Positions 55,482 through 63,776 of a stretch of DNA of 64,000 bases are shown one piece after another. How positions within the stretch are numbered: the first letter of the stretch is position 1; each line of letters begins with the position of its first letter. The position numbers were made by a program, and so were the translations under genes. Origin of the DNA: Tardiphaga sp. 709 (GTDB taxonomy: Bacteria > Pseudomonadota > Alphaproteobacteria > Rhizobiales > Xanthobacteraceae); assembly GCF_032401055.1 (NCBI RefSeq), contig NZ_CP135529.1, positions 2,838,501-2,902,500 on the forward strand, given 5' to 3'. Below the pieces are notes generated by a model that was given only the letters and a program-made list of their open reading frames with translations, was not told where the DNA came from and ran no database searches.

Positions 55482-56050
55482 ATGGAGGCTGCGACGCTGG
55501 TGAGCCGGTTTCCGTGGGAATTGATCCGTCGCCAGTTGCGCACTGGCCACCGTTCACCGCGATCGCTCGGTCACGGCTACGGCCAAAAAAGCGCATCTGA
55601 GACAGCCCGTAGTCACGCTGCAGATTCGCAATCTGCAGACTCTGGCGGGCCGCAGATTCAGCGCAGCAGCGACGGCATGCTCCTGACCGAAGCCGGGCGC
55701 GAGGTGCTGGTCGCTCTCCGAGAGTAGCGGGATCGCGACTGCGAAACCTCGCTGAAAATGATGATGGGCAAGATCGCTGGCCGGCCTCGATCGGCGCCAT
55801 CAACGCGTCGAAATATTTTGTGCCATTCATGATCTCCGGATTTTCGAAGCGAAACCCGAACGTCGGCGTCACGCTGTCAACCAGCAACCAGCAACCAGCA
55901 ACCAGCAACCAGCAGGAAATCGGCGACGCGCTCAGCAGCGACAATTTCGACTTTCCGATTATGGGCCGCCCGCCCGACATCGACATAGAGGAGCTCGACC
56001 GCTGGGATCACAAAAATCTAGCTGCTTGCCGACCTTCACGATTGCTACCG
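55482..56050 (+). pseudogene. cbbR: cbbR remnant (LysR-type regulator), multiple frameshifts
   Basis: Pieces of CbbR can be read in sequence order, but in different frames: RRQLRT, then LATVHRDRSVTATAKKAHLRQPVVTLQIRNLQTLAG (helix-turn-helix), then QRSSDGMLLTEAGREVLVALRE, RDCETSLKMMMGK, IGAINASKYFVPFMISGFSKRNPNVGVTLSTSN, and EIGDALSSDNFDFPIMGRPPDIDIEE. At least three frame changes, an in-frame stop at 55725-55727, and a 35-bp tandem repeat inside the effector domain. The last third (about 130 residues) is missing. Position, divergent to cbbF, is where cbbR normally is. Confidence 0.85.
55878..55912 (+). repeat. Five-copy 7-bp tandem repeat (CAACCAG) in the cbbR remnant
   Basis: CAACCAG repeated five times without mismatch, followed by CAGG. 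It falls in the N-terminal part of the effector domain where other CbbRs read TLSxGN, so it looks like slipped-strand expansion after loss of selection. Confidence 0.9.
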
Positions 56051-56310
56051 TTGGGGAAGACGAAGTCATAGGACCATATTCAAGTCGCATAGGATAATCA
56101 GCAGAGGGTGGCCACCCTCTGTTGTTCGACGCCAGGGATGATCGGATTGCGCGTCAACGATCCATAAGGCCAAGCATTTCTCGAGCCCGCCTCCCTGACA
56201 CGCAGGACTACGCCATCATCGCCGTTGCGTCTTTGCATTCCGCAATTGGTTGCGAGGTGACCTGAGCCCACAGGCTAAATTATTGATGTTACTGGTGTCG
56301 ATTCCAGCAT
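56051..56310. other. Gene-free stretch after the cbbR remnant
   Basis: 260 bp with no coding frame or recognised motif apart from a 20-bp palindrome (56102-56121). Probably the decayed site of the missing cbbR 3' end. Confidence 0.4.
56102..56121. repeat. Perfect 20-bp palindrome
   Basis: CAGAGGGTGG directly joined to CCACCCTCTG with no loop. As DNA it could be a protein site; as RNA the loop-less form is less stable. No known role. Confidence 0.5.
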
Positions 56311-56353
56311 CAAAAAACAAAGCCCAGCAATCCTTTAAGATTGCTGGGCTTTG
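56311..56353 (-). terminator. Intrinsic terminator of the tRNA gene
   Basis: A 15-bp perfect stem (CAAAGCCCAGCAATC with its complement) and a 6-nt loop, followed on the leftward strand by TTTTTTG. It ends 10 bp after the tRNA CCA, so it terminates the tRNA transcript. Confidence 0.92.
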
Positions 56354-56363
56354 TTTGATGGTT

Positions 56364-56440
<77 letters not shown>

Positions 56441-56725
56441 CCAAACCTTTCGGAAAACCAGAGACGAAACGAAGTCGGCCAACGCCAAGGCGTCGATCGA
56501 TCCCAGTCCGGAGGCTTCCTGAGAAGGCAACCGGGGCAAAGCCCTCGGTGCGAGGGGTATGTACCAATGCCAGCCTGCTTTGGAAAGGGGCAGCGGCGAT
56601 CTTTTTGCGCTTTTATGACGGTCCGGGAACGCGCCAATCTGCCTTGTTTCGGCACAGTCCGGCCCAGTGACGGACCGCACGGAGCCAAACAGCCTTCAAA
56701 GACCCGCTGGACGCCCTCTGGCGGC
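56441..56725. other. Region upstream of the tRNA, no gene
   Basis: 285 bp with no supported gene. It holds the promoter of the leftward tRNA (near 56460-56500) and the end of the SDR gene's transcript; short open frames in it are shadow-like and have no homology. Confidence 0.4.
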
Positions 56726-57487
56726 CTAGTTCAGTAGAAAGCCACCATCCACGGTCACGGTGCTGCCGGTCATGTAGCGCGAGGCCTGCGAGGCCAGCAG
56801 CAGGATGGCACCGTCAAGGTCAGATTCATGGCCGACCCGGCGTTGCGGAATACGCTTGATCAGTTTCTCACCGACCGGCGTGTCCCAGACGGCGTGGTTG
56901 ATGTCGGTGTCGATATAGCCCGGCGCCAGCGCATTGACGCGGATACGGTGACCGGCGAGTTCCAGCGCCAGTGCCTTGGTCGCCTGCACGATGCCGGCTT
57001 TCGAGATCGCATAGGGCGACACCGCCTTGGTCAGCCCGAAACCCAGCACCGAGGCAATGTTGACAATATTGCCCTCCTCCTTCCTGGCGATCATGCGCCG
57101 GGCAATTTCGGTTGCGGCAAAATAAGCGCCCTTGAGGTTGGCACCGATCACGGAATCCCAATCGGCTTCGGTCTGATCGACGGCGAGTTTCTCGACGGCG
57201 ATGCCGGCATTGTTGATGAGCACGCTGATCGGCCCGAGCGCTTCCTCCGCGGCATCGAACGCCCCACTGATCGACGCCATGTCGGTGACGTCCATCTGCA
57301 CGGCGACGGCGCGGCCGCCTTTGCCGGTGATCTCGTCCTGCAGGCTCTTCAGCTTGTCGGTCTGCCGCGCGGCCAGCGCCACGGCGGCGCCATGCGCGGC
57401 CAACACGCGTGCAAATTGCCGGCCAAGGCCCTGCGAGGCTCCGGTAATGAGGATGATTTCTTTACTGACGTCGAATATCCCGGACAT
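56726..57487 (-). CDS. SDR family oxidoreductase (3-oxoacyl-ACP reductase-like)
   Basis: 253 residues from ATG 57487. TGASQGLG cofactor motif, NNAG, Ser in NIASV, YAISK catalytic Tyr/Lys, PGYIDTDIN, TGSTVTVDGGF at the end. Complete active site. Probably NAD(P)H-dependent; substrate unknown. Stands alone, divergent from the CvpA gene. Confidence 0.92.
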   Translation of the reverse strand: MSGIFDVSKEIILITGASQGLGRQFARVLAAHGAAVALAARQTDKLKSLQDEITGKGGRAVAVQMDVTDMASISGAFDAAEEALGPISVLINNAGIAVEKLAVDQTEADWDSVIGANLKGAYFAATEIARRMIARKEEGNIVNIASVLGFGLTKAVSPYAISKAGIVQATKALALELAGHRIRVNALAPGYIDTDINHAVWDTPVGEKLIKRIPQRRVGHESDLDGAILLLASQASRYMTGSTVTVDGGFLLN

Positions 57488-57598
57488 GGCATTTCCCTTT
57501 GATTTTGCCCTAGTGATACCCGGCCTTGCCGCGATCGCAAACCGCCGCGCTCCGCCGATTTCTTTGACGCGGAATTGCCGCATGGGGACGAAGCCGCG

Positions 57599-58114
57599 AT
57601 GAACAGTTTCGATGTCGTCGTTTATGTCGGCCTGATCGTCGCCATGGTCATCGGCTTCCGCGCCGGCCTCTTGCGTAGCGCCGTGACCATCCTGGGCTAT
57701 CTGCTGGCCATGCCGATCTCCGTCTGGATCACCGGGCTGATCGCGCCACAGCTGTCCGGCAGCGCCGCCGCTTCGACCACGCAGAATTCACTGCTGTTCT
57801 TCGCGATCTTCCTCGTGTCAGGCATCGTGCTCGGCTCGCTGCTGCGCATGGCGGTCAACGACATGATCGGCCACGAAATCGGCATCGGCGACCGGCTCGG
57901 CGGCGCTTTGCTCGGCGCCATTCGCGTCGGCCTGATCGCGGTGACGCTGGTGCTGATCTTCGACCAGCTGGTGCCGGCCAATATGCAGCCGGCCTATATG
58001 ACCGGGTCGCATCTGCGGCCCCTGCTGTGGCTGGCCGGGCAGAAGGGCATCAAATCGCTGCCGGCGGACGTGACTGCCACCATCGAACAATGGAAACGCG
58101 CGCACCGGCTCTGA
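57599..58114 (+). CDS. CvpA family membrane protein
   Basis: 171 residues from ATG 57599. Four hydrophobic segments and the CvpA pattern GLIVAMVIGFRAGLLRSAVTILGYLLAMPISVWI, then GIGDRLGGALLGAIRVGLIAVTLVL. The family is named for colicin V production in E. coli; its common function in membrane maintenance is not settled. Confidence 0.88.
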   Translation: MNSFDVVVYVGLIVAMVIGFRAGLLRSAVTILGYLLAMPISVWITGLIAPQLSGSAAASTTQNSLLFFAIFLVSGIVLGSLLRMAVNDMIGHEIGIGDRLGGALLGAIRVGLIAVTLVLIFDQLVPANMQPAYMTGSHLRPLLWLAGQKGIKSLPADVTATIEQWKRAHRL

Positions 58115-58190
58115 CGTCGGCGCCCTTATCAGACCCCGCCGGAACCGCTATAACGCGGCCCTCGGATTATCGAACTTCAGGAGTGATATC

Positions 58191-58973
58191 GTGGATCTTG
58201 GAATCAAAGGCCGCCGCGCGCTTGTCTGCGCATCCAGCAAGGGCCTCGGCCGGGGCTGCGCCGAAGCGCTGGCCGCAGAAGGCGTGCATGTCACAATGAC
58301 TGCACGCGGCGGCGACGTGCTGGCGGCAGCCGCTGCCGATATCCGCAAGGCCTATCCGGGCGTCGAGGTCACCGAAGTCGTCGGTGACATCACCACGGTC
58401 GAAGGCCGCGAAGCTGCGCTGAAGGCGGCCGGCCAGATCGACATCCTCATCAACAATGCCGGCGGCCCGCCACCCGGCGATTTCCGCAACTGGACCCGCG
58501 ACGACTGGATCAAGGCCATCGACGCCAACATGCTGACCCCGATCGAACTGATCAAGGCGACGGTGGACGGCATGATGGAGCGCAAGTTCGGCCGTATCGT
58601 CAACATCACCTCGGCCGCCGTGAAGGCGCCGATTGATGTGCTCGGCCTGTCGAACGGCGCACGCAGTGGCCTTACCGGCTTCATCGCCGGCCTGTCGCGC
58701 AAGACCGTGCGTGCGAATGTCACCATCAACGGCCTGCTGCCCGGCCCGTTCAACACCGACCGCCTGAAGGGCGTTGCCGCCGGCCAGGTCAAGGCGACAG
58801 GTCTTTCGGTCGACGAAATCCTGACCAAGCGCGCGGCCGAAAATCCGTCGGGTCGCTTCGGTGAAGCCGATGAATTCGGTCAGGCATGTGCCTGGCTGTG
58901 CAGTTCGAAATCCGGCTTCATCACCGGCCAGAATATCGTGCTCGACGGCGGCGCTTTCCCCGGCACGATGTAA
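58191..58973 (+). CDS. SDR-like protein lacking the catalytic Tyr/Lys pair
   Basis: 260 residues from GTG 58191 with AGGAG seven bases ahead. The cofactor glycines are there (ASSKGLGRG) and NNAG, plus Ser in TSAAV, but the YxxxK position reads GLSNGARSG: no Tyr, and Lys replaced by Arg. This matches a known subgroup of 3-oxoacyl-reductase-like proteins without the usual catalytic residues. Length and the C-terminal TGQNIVLDGG are normal. It may bind NAD without classical redox activity, or use another residue. Confidence 0.88.
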   Translation: MDLGIKGRRALVCASSKGLGRGCAEALAAEGVHVTMTARGGDVLAAAAADIRKAYPGVEVTEVVGDITTVEGREAALKAAGQIDILINNAGGPPPGDFRNWTRDDWIKAIDANMLTPIELIKATVDGMMERKFGRIVNITSAAVKAPIDVLGLSNGARSGLTGFIAGLSRKTVRANVTINGLLPGPFNTDRLKGVAAGQVKATGLSVDEILTKRAAENPSGRFGEADEFGQACAWLCSSKSGFITGQNIVLDGGAFPGTM

Positions 58974-58994
58974 GCAGCGATATCTCAAGACGCG

Positions 58995-59035
58995 AAAAGG
59001 CGATCGGCTGGCAGGCCGATCGCCTTTTCTTTTTG
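58995..59035 (+). terminator. Intrinsic terminator of the SDR-like gene
   Basis: 13-bp perfect stem AAAAGGCGATCGG / CCGATCGCCTTTT with an 8-nt loop, then CTTTTTG. The AAAAGG and CCTTTT arms make it usable on both strands, fitting the convergent DUF3775 gene. Confidence 0.9.
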
Positions 59036-59058
59036 AGTTACGCGGTTTGATTACGCAA

Positions 59059-59472
59059 TCAGTGAACAGGCGTGGTGCGTTCGCTGGACCAATCAACGCC
59101 GAATTCTTCCAGGCCTTCGGCCAGGAGATCGCCGAGCAACGGTTCGCCGAGCAGATAGCGCGCTGTGCGCCCGTTGCGCCCTTCTGCGGCTTCGCGGCGC
59201 AAGTCATTCCATTCGTCGATGGTGGCGTCGCCGCGTCCCAGCCGCATCAGGGCGACGAGATCGATCTGCTCGTCCTCGGTGAGTGCGCTGATGAAGCCCG
59301 CGATTTCCCGCGCCACGGGATCCTCGCCATTGTCCTCCAACACATCGATCATGTCGTCGTCCGCGCCATTGGAGCCGGAATCGGGATCCGAAGCGATATC
59401 CTTGGCATCGAACTGCCGCGCCTTCTCGATCAGAAAGCCCACTTTCTCGGATGAAATCGCTAGTTCTGGCAT
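59059..59472 (-). CDS. DUF3775 family protein
   Basis: 137 residues from ATG 59472 (MPELAISSEKVGFLIEKARQFDAKD). The middle is acidic (DPDSGSNGADDDMIDVLEDNGEDP), then ISALTEDEQIDLVALMRLGRGDATIDEWNDLRREA, the conserved block of this small alphaproteobacterial family. Function not known. Confidence 0.85.
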   Translation of the reverse strand: MPELAISSEKVGFLIEKARQFDAKDIASDPDSGSNGADDDMIDVLEDNGEDPVAREIAGFISALTEDEQIDLVALMRLGRGDATIDEWNDLRREAAEGRNGRTARYLLGEPLLGDLLAEGLEEFGVDWSSERTTPVH

Positions 59473-59602
59473 CGCACGCTCCTCGCTGCAGGGCCTGGTG
59501 TTCCACTCAGACAACGCGCACCCCCGCGAGATGATCCATTGCGCGCCACGCCGGAAACCCGCATCTTTCCAAGCCTGAAAAGAACAATGGGGTGAACGCC
59601 TG

Positions 59603-60454
59603 ATGCAATGGACGGTCGGTAAGGTCAGGATCACGCAGATCATCGAAGGCGAGACGATTGGCAGCACACGCTTCATTCTCCCGCAGGTCGGCCCCGATGA
59701 GGTCCATGCGCTGCCCTGGCTGATGCCGAAATTTTCAACTCCTGAAGGCCGGCTGAAAATGTCGATCCACGCGCTGGTGGTGGAAACGCCGACGCAAAGG
59801 ATCATCGTCGATACCTGTCTCGGCAACGACAAGCAGGGCCGTTCGGTCCCGACCTGGAATAATCTGCACACGCCGTTCCTCGAGAACATGATGGCGGCAG
59901 GCTTCGCGCCGGACGGTATCGACACGGTGCTGTGCACCCATCTGCATGTCGATCATGTCGGCTGGAATACAAAACTGGTCGATGGCCGATGGGTGCCGAC
60001 ATTCGCGAATGCACGCTATGTGTTCGGGCAGCACGAATACAACTACTGGGCGGCGCATGGTGATACGGCGTCGCATCTCGCCGTGTTCAACGACTCCGTA
60101 AAGCCGATCGCCGATGCTGGGCTGATGGATCTCGTTGCCAGCGATACGCAACTCTCGGACGAGGTCACGCTGATCCCGACGCCGGGCCACAGCCCCGGCC
60201 ATATGAGCGTGCACATCAAATCCGCAGGCGAGGAAGCGCTGCTGACCGGCGACGCCGCGCATCATCCGGTGCAGATGGCGCATCTGGACTGGTCGTCCAC
60301 GGCGGATGCAGATCCCCTGCAATCCGCCGTATCGCGGCGCGCATTGTTCTCGCGTTTCGCGGATACACCGACGCTGGTGATCGGCGGTCACTTCGGCGCC
60401 GGCCGCATCATGCGCGAGGGTGACGCTTTCAGATTTGCCGCGCTGCAGCACTAG
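59603..60454 (+). CDS. MBL-fold metallo-hydrolase
   Basis: 283 residues. Zinc site CTHLHVDHVGW (HxHxDH), then PGHSPGHMSVHI, LLTGDAAHHPVQM, and a final GGHFGAGRI. Quorum-quenching lactonases share this fold but so do many other hydrolases. Substrate unknown. Confidence 0.88.
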   Translation: MQWTVGKVRITQIIEGETIGSTRFILPQVGPDEVHALPWLMPKFSTPEGRLKMSIHALVVETPTQRIIVDTCLGNDKQGRSVPTWNNLHTPFLENMMAAGFAPDGIDTVLCTHLHVDHVGWNTKLVDGRWVPTFANARYVFGQHEYNYWAAHGDTASHLAVFNDSVKPIADAGLMDLVASDTQLSDEVTLIPTPGHSPGHMSVHIKSAGEEALLTGDAAHHPVQMAHLDWSSTADADPLQSAVSRRALFSRFADTPTLVIGGHFGAGRIMREGDAFRFAALQH

Positions 60455-60541
60455 TTTTGCGGCTCTGACCTTTCAGGACCGCGGTTGAATTTCCCCGCGC
60501 CCTGTTCCACAACCTTTCGGGAAAGCCCAAGGGAGACGACA

Positions 60542-61384
60542 ATGAAGCTCGTAAGATACGGCGCGTTCGGCAGCGAAAAGCCGGGACTGATCGACAAGGA
60601 CGGCAAGCTGCGCGACCTCTCCGGCCAGGTGAAGGATCTGGCTGACGACGCATTCGCTCCCGCCAATCTCGCCAAGCTCGCTGCGCTCGACCCGGCGTCG
60701 CTGCCTGCCGTGAGCGGCTCGCCGCGCATCGGCTCGCCCGTTGGCGGCAAGCCGAAATTCATCGCCATTGGCCTGAACTATGCCGACCACGCTGCAGAAT
60801 CCGGCATGCCGATTCCATCGGAGCCCATCGTCTTCATGAAGGCGCTCAACAGCCTGTGCGGCCCCAATGACGATGTGGAAAAGCCCCGCGGCTCGACCAA
60901 GCTCGACTGGGAAGTCGAGCTCGCCATCATCATCGGCACCAGGGCCAAATATGTGACCGAAGGCGATGCGCTGAAGCACGTCGCCGGCTACAGCGTCTGC
61001 AACGACGTCTCCGAACGCTTCTTCCAGATCGAACGTGGCGGCCAGTGGACCAAGGGCAAGTCGCACGACACCTTCGGCCCGCTTGGCCCGTGGCTGGTCA
61101 CATCAGATGAAGTCGGCGACGTGCACAAGCTCAGCATGTATCTCGACGTCAACGGCAAGCGCTGCCAGACCGGCTCGACCGCGACCATGATCTTCAATGT
61201 GCCGCAGATCGTCTCCTATCTGTCCGGCATGATGACGCTGATGCCCGGCGACATCATCACTACAGGCACGCCGCCCGGCGTCGGCCTTGGCATGAAGCCG
61301 CCGAAATTCCTCGAAGTCGGCGACGTCATGACGCTCGGCATCGAGAAACTCGGCGAGCAGAAGCAGAAAGTGGTTGCGGCTTAA
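60542..61384 (+). CDS. Fumarylacetoacetate hydrolase family protein
   Basis: 280 residues from ATG 60542 behind GGGAGACGAC. FAH fold: KFIAIGLNYADHAAESG, DWEVELAIIIG (metal Glu residues), GYSVCNDVSERFFQ, FGPLGPWLVTSDEV, LMPGDIITTGTPPGVGLG. The family includes acylpyruvate hydrolases and ureidoglycolate lyase 2. Here a GST gene follows 68 bp on, so the pair could degrade an aromatic or thiol-linked compound. Confidence 0.9.
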   Translation: MKLVRYGAFGSEKPGLIDKDGKLRDLSGQVKDLADDAFAPANLAKLAALDPASLPAVSGSPRIGSPVGGKPKFIAIGLNYADHAAESGMPIPSEPIVFMKALNSLCGPNDDVEKPRGSTKLDWEVELAIIIGTRAKYVTEGDALKHVAGYSVCNDVSERFFQIERGGQWTKGKSHDTFGPLGPWLVTSDEVGDVHKLSMYLDVNGKRCQTGSTATMIFNVPQIVSYLSGMMTLMPGDIITTGTPPGVGLGMKPPKFLEVGDVMTLGIEKLGEQKQKVVAA

Positions 61385-61452
61385 GCGCCCTTCATTTCGC
61401 GCGGACATGCAAGGCGTGTCCGCGTTTTTTACATTCATGAAAGACATCGAAC

Positions 61453-62070
61453 ATGAAGCTGACGTTTTCTCCGGGTTCGCCTTTCGCACGCAAGGTTCGC
61501 ATTGCCGCGATCGAACTCGGGCTGATCGACAAGATCGAACTCACGCCTGCCGCTGTCGCCCCCACCCAGAAAAACGAAGCCTATTCGCATGACATCAGCC
61601 CGGTCAGGAAGCTGCCTGCGCTGATCCTCGACGATGGCAATGTCATCGTCGACTCCTATGTCATCACCGAATATCTCGACGAGCTCGCCGGCGGCAACAA
61701 GCTGATCCCGGCCTCGGGTCCGGCGCGCTGGAAGGTGAAGAGCGAACATTCGATGCTGCAGGGCATGACGGATGCGATGCTGCTGTGCCGCTACGAAGTC
61801 GGTGTGCGTCCGAAGGAACTGTTGTGGCAGGCCTGGTATGACGATCAGTGGGATCGTGCATGGGAGGGCCTCACGCGTTTCGAAAATCATCCCGACATCC
61901 TGACCCGTCCGATGGATGCGGCGCAGATCGCGCTCGTCTGTGTGCTCGGTTATGCCGACTTCCGCTTCCCGGATTGCGGATGGCACAAGGCGTTTCCGAA
62001 ACTCGACGCTTTCCACAACAAGATGCTGCAGCGGGAATCGGTCAAGATCTCCGTCCCGCCAAAGGGTTAG
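61453..62070 (+). CDS. Glutathione S-transferase
   Basis: 205 residues: N-terminal thioredoxin-like domain (MKLTFSPGSPFARKVRIAAIELGL, with Ser in SPGSPFARK as candidate catalytic residue; VDSYVITEYLDEL glutathione site), alpha-helical C-terminal domain with WHKAFPKLDAFHNKML. The middle KLPALIL carries the cis-proline. Bacterial GST of unknown substrate. Confidence 0.9.
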   Translation: MKLTFSPGSPFARKVRIAAIELGLIDKIELTPAAVAPTQKNEAYSHDISPVRKLPALILDDGNVIVDSYVITEYLDELAGGNKLIPASGPARWKVKSEHSMLQGMTDAMLLCRYEVGVRPKELLWQAWYDDQWDRAWEGLTRFENHPDILTRPMDAAQIALVCVLGYADFRFPDCGWHKAFPKLDAFHNKMLQRESVKISVPPKG

Positions 62071-62138
62071 GGTCGAAAAGCGGCCTGACGCGATTTCACG
62101 TCAGCTTGCGAAAATCCTGCGTCAGGCCTGCGGCAAAC

Positions 62139-62681
62139 TCAATCGAACAGCGAGGGCGTGTGATTCACATACGCGCCCTCGATGGCGAGCATCTTGAGCT
62201 TGGTCTCGACGCCGCCATTGGCCGAAAATCCGCCTGGCTTGCCGCCGGCAGCCAGCACCCGGTGACACGGCACGATCACCGGACACGGATTCTGCCCCAT
62301 CGCCTGCCCGACATTGCGTGACAGTTCGACGCCGCCAAGCTTTTTGGCGATATCGCCATAGGTCAGCGTTGCGCCCGGCGGGATCTGGCGGGCAATCGCA
62401 TAGACATTGCGGTTGAATTCGGGAACGTCGGTGAGATCGAGATTGATCTCCGAAAGATCAGTCGGCTTGCCGGTCATCAGTTCGACGATACCGTCGATGG
62501 CTGCCTGCACCGCCGGCGGCGGTGCGGCTTCAACGATATCCGCATGGCGCTGCTTGATGCGCACGCGGGTCTGTTTTTCGTCTGGCTGCGGCAATTGCAC
62601 AGCGACAACGCCGCGATCGGCCCATGCGATGCCGCAACGCCCGATGGCGGTGTCGAAGAGAGTGAACTGAACGTCGGTCAT
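62139..62681 (-). CDS. ogt: Methylated-DNA-protein-cysteine methyltransferase
   Basis: 180 residues from ATG 62681. Acceptor cysteine in PVIVPCHRVLAAGGKPGGFSANGGVETK (PCHRV motif); TYGDIAKKLGG and GQAMGQNPCP are the DNA-binding helix region. Removes O6-methyl and O4-methyl lesions by self-alkylation. Convergent with the GST gene. Confidence 0.95.
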   Translation of the reverse strand: MTDVQFTLFDTAIGRCGIAWADRGVVAVQLPQPDEKQTRVRIKQRHADIVEAAPPPAVQAAIDGIVELMTGKPTDLSEINLDLTDVPEFNRNVYAIARQIPPGATLTYGDIAKKLGGVELSRNVGQAMGQNPCPVIVPCHRVLAAGGKPGGFSANGGVETKLKMLAIEGAYVNHTPSLFD

Positions 62682-62786
62682 ATGAGCCTCCATCGATCGC
62701 ATCAGCATCCGATGTGGTGAGGTCCGGAGTTTGCGACGATCTTCAGTCATTCGCCACCCGATTCCGGAGCGGCAAACAGCTTTGTC

Positions 62787-62990
62787 TCAGCTCTGCTCGC
62801 GCGACGGCATTGTGGCGGCCTTGTGGATGAAAGCCTGGCCAAGCATGTCGAGGATTTCCTTGGTGGCCACGAACATGAACACACCCGCCTCGGTGTCGAA
62901 GGAGATACCGACCACGGTCGGATCGGGCTGGAAGTCCAACAGGCTGTAGCCCTTTAGCGGGAGGGCGGGAACTTCTTTCGGATTCGACAT
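62787..62990 (-). CDS. Small hypothetical protein
   Basis: 67 residues: MSNPKEVPALPLKGYSLLDFQPDPTVVGISFDTEAGVFMFVATKEILDMLGQAFIHKAATMPSREQS. Looks like a real, compact alpha/beta domain with a good ribosome site (GGGAGACC). No family known to me. Confidence 0.7.
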   Translation of the reverse strand: MSNPKEVPALPLKGYSLLDFQPDPTVVGISFDTEAGVFMFVATKEILDMLGQAFIHKAATMPSREQS

Positions 62991-63167
62991 GTCGGTCTCC
63001 CGCGTCAGTGAAAGGCTCGTAAAAGCCGGAATAACGAGGGCTTAGACAACAATTCGGAGCACGCCAAGGCGTTATTTCGTAGCGTTGGCCCTGCCTCCAA
63101 CGACAATCGGGACCGTACCGCGGCCCCGATCTTCAGAAGTCCAGGCCGTGCGATGGCAATGAAGGAC

Positions 63168-63776
63168 TTACTCGTCGTTCTGCATCGCTGCGGCCAGCTT
63201 GTCGTAATATTTGCCGACGAGATCGATATTGCCCTTGTTCTCGACTGCTGGCGGCGGCGATTTGAGCGCGGCGTTGAGATCGGCGAGCGCGGCCTTCTTG
63301 TCCTTGGCCGGCATCTTCTTGTCGGCCTGCACGGCCGCGATCTGCTGCTTGAACACCACTTCGGGGCCGACATATTTCTTGGTCTGCGGATCGAAGCCAC
63401 CCAGCACCAGCATGATGTTTTCGACGACGTCGTTGTAGTCGCCGTAGTTCGCAAAGCCGTTTTTCTTGGCGACGTCATCGAGCTGCGCGACCACTTTGGG
63501 ATCCGGCTTGTCAGGTGCCTGCTGCGGCAGCTTAGCGGTGACCGCATCGAGATCCTTCTGCGCGGCCAGCACCTGCTCGATCTGCTTGTCCGTCAGCGCA
63601 ATCTGCTTTGGCGCCGGCGCATTTTGCGCGGGAACTGCGGTGGGTGTCGGCGTTGGTGGCGTCTGTTTTGCGGCGGGCTGTTTCTGCGCCTGCGCATATG
63701 CGGCGCCAGTGACGGGAATCGTCGCAAGGCCTGCGATAGCCAGAGCAGCGATGGCGGGACGAATAATGGAACGCAT
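63168..63776 (-). CDS. Exported protein with Pro/Gln/Lys-rich linker, unknown function
   Basis: 202 residues from ATG 63776: signal peptide MRSIIRPAIAALAIAGLATIPVTGAAYA, then a low-complexity QAQKQPAAKQTPPTPTPT stretch and a helical domain (LTDKQIEQVLAAQKDLDAVTAKL...PKVVAQLDDVAKKNGFANYGDYNDVVENIMLVLGGFDPQ) with charge-patterned helices. A conserved hypothetical of Bradyrhizobium relatives, periplasmic. Confidence 0.72.
   Translation of the reverse strand: MRSIIRPAIAALAIAGLATIPVTGAAYAQAQKQPAAKQTPPTPTPTAVPAQNAPAPKQIALTDKQIEQVLAAQKDLDAVTAKLPQQAPDKPDPKVVAQLDDVAKKNGFANYGDYNDVVENIMLVLGGFDPQTKKYVGPEVVFKQQIAAVQADKKMPAKDKKAALADLNAALKSPPPAVENKGNIDLVGKYYDKLAAAMQNDE

Noticed and set aside
55878..55912. 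CRISPR-like tandem repeat
   Set aside because: Seven-base units joined without spacers, inside a decayed gene; no cas genes anywhere in the window.
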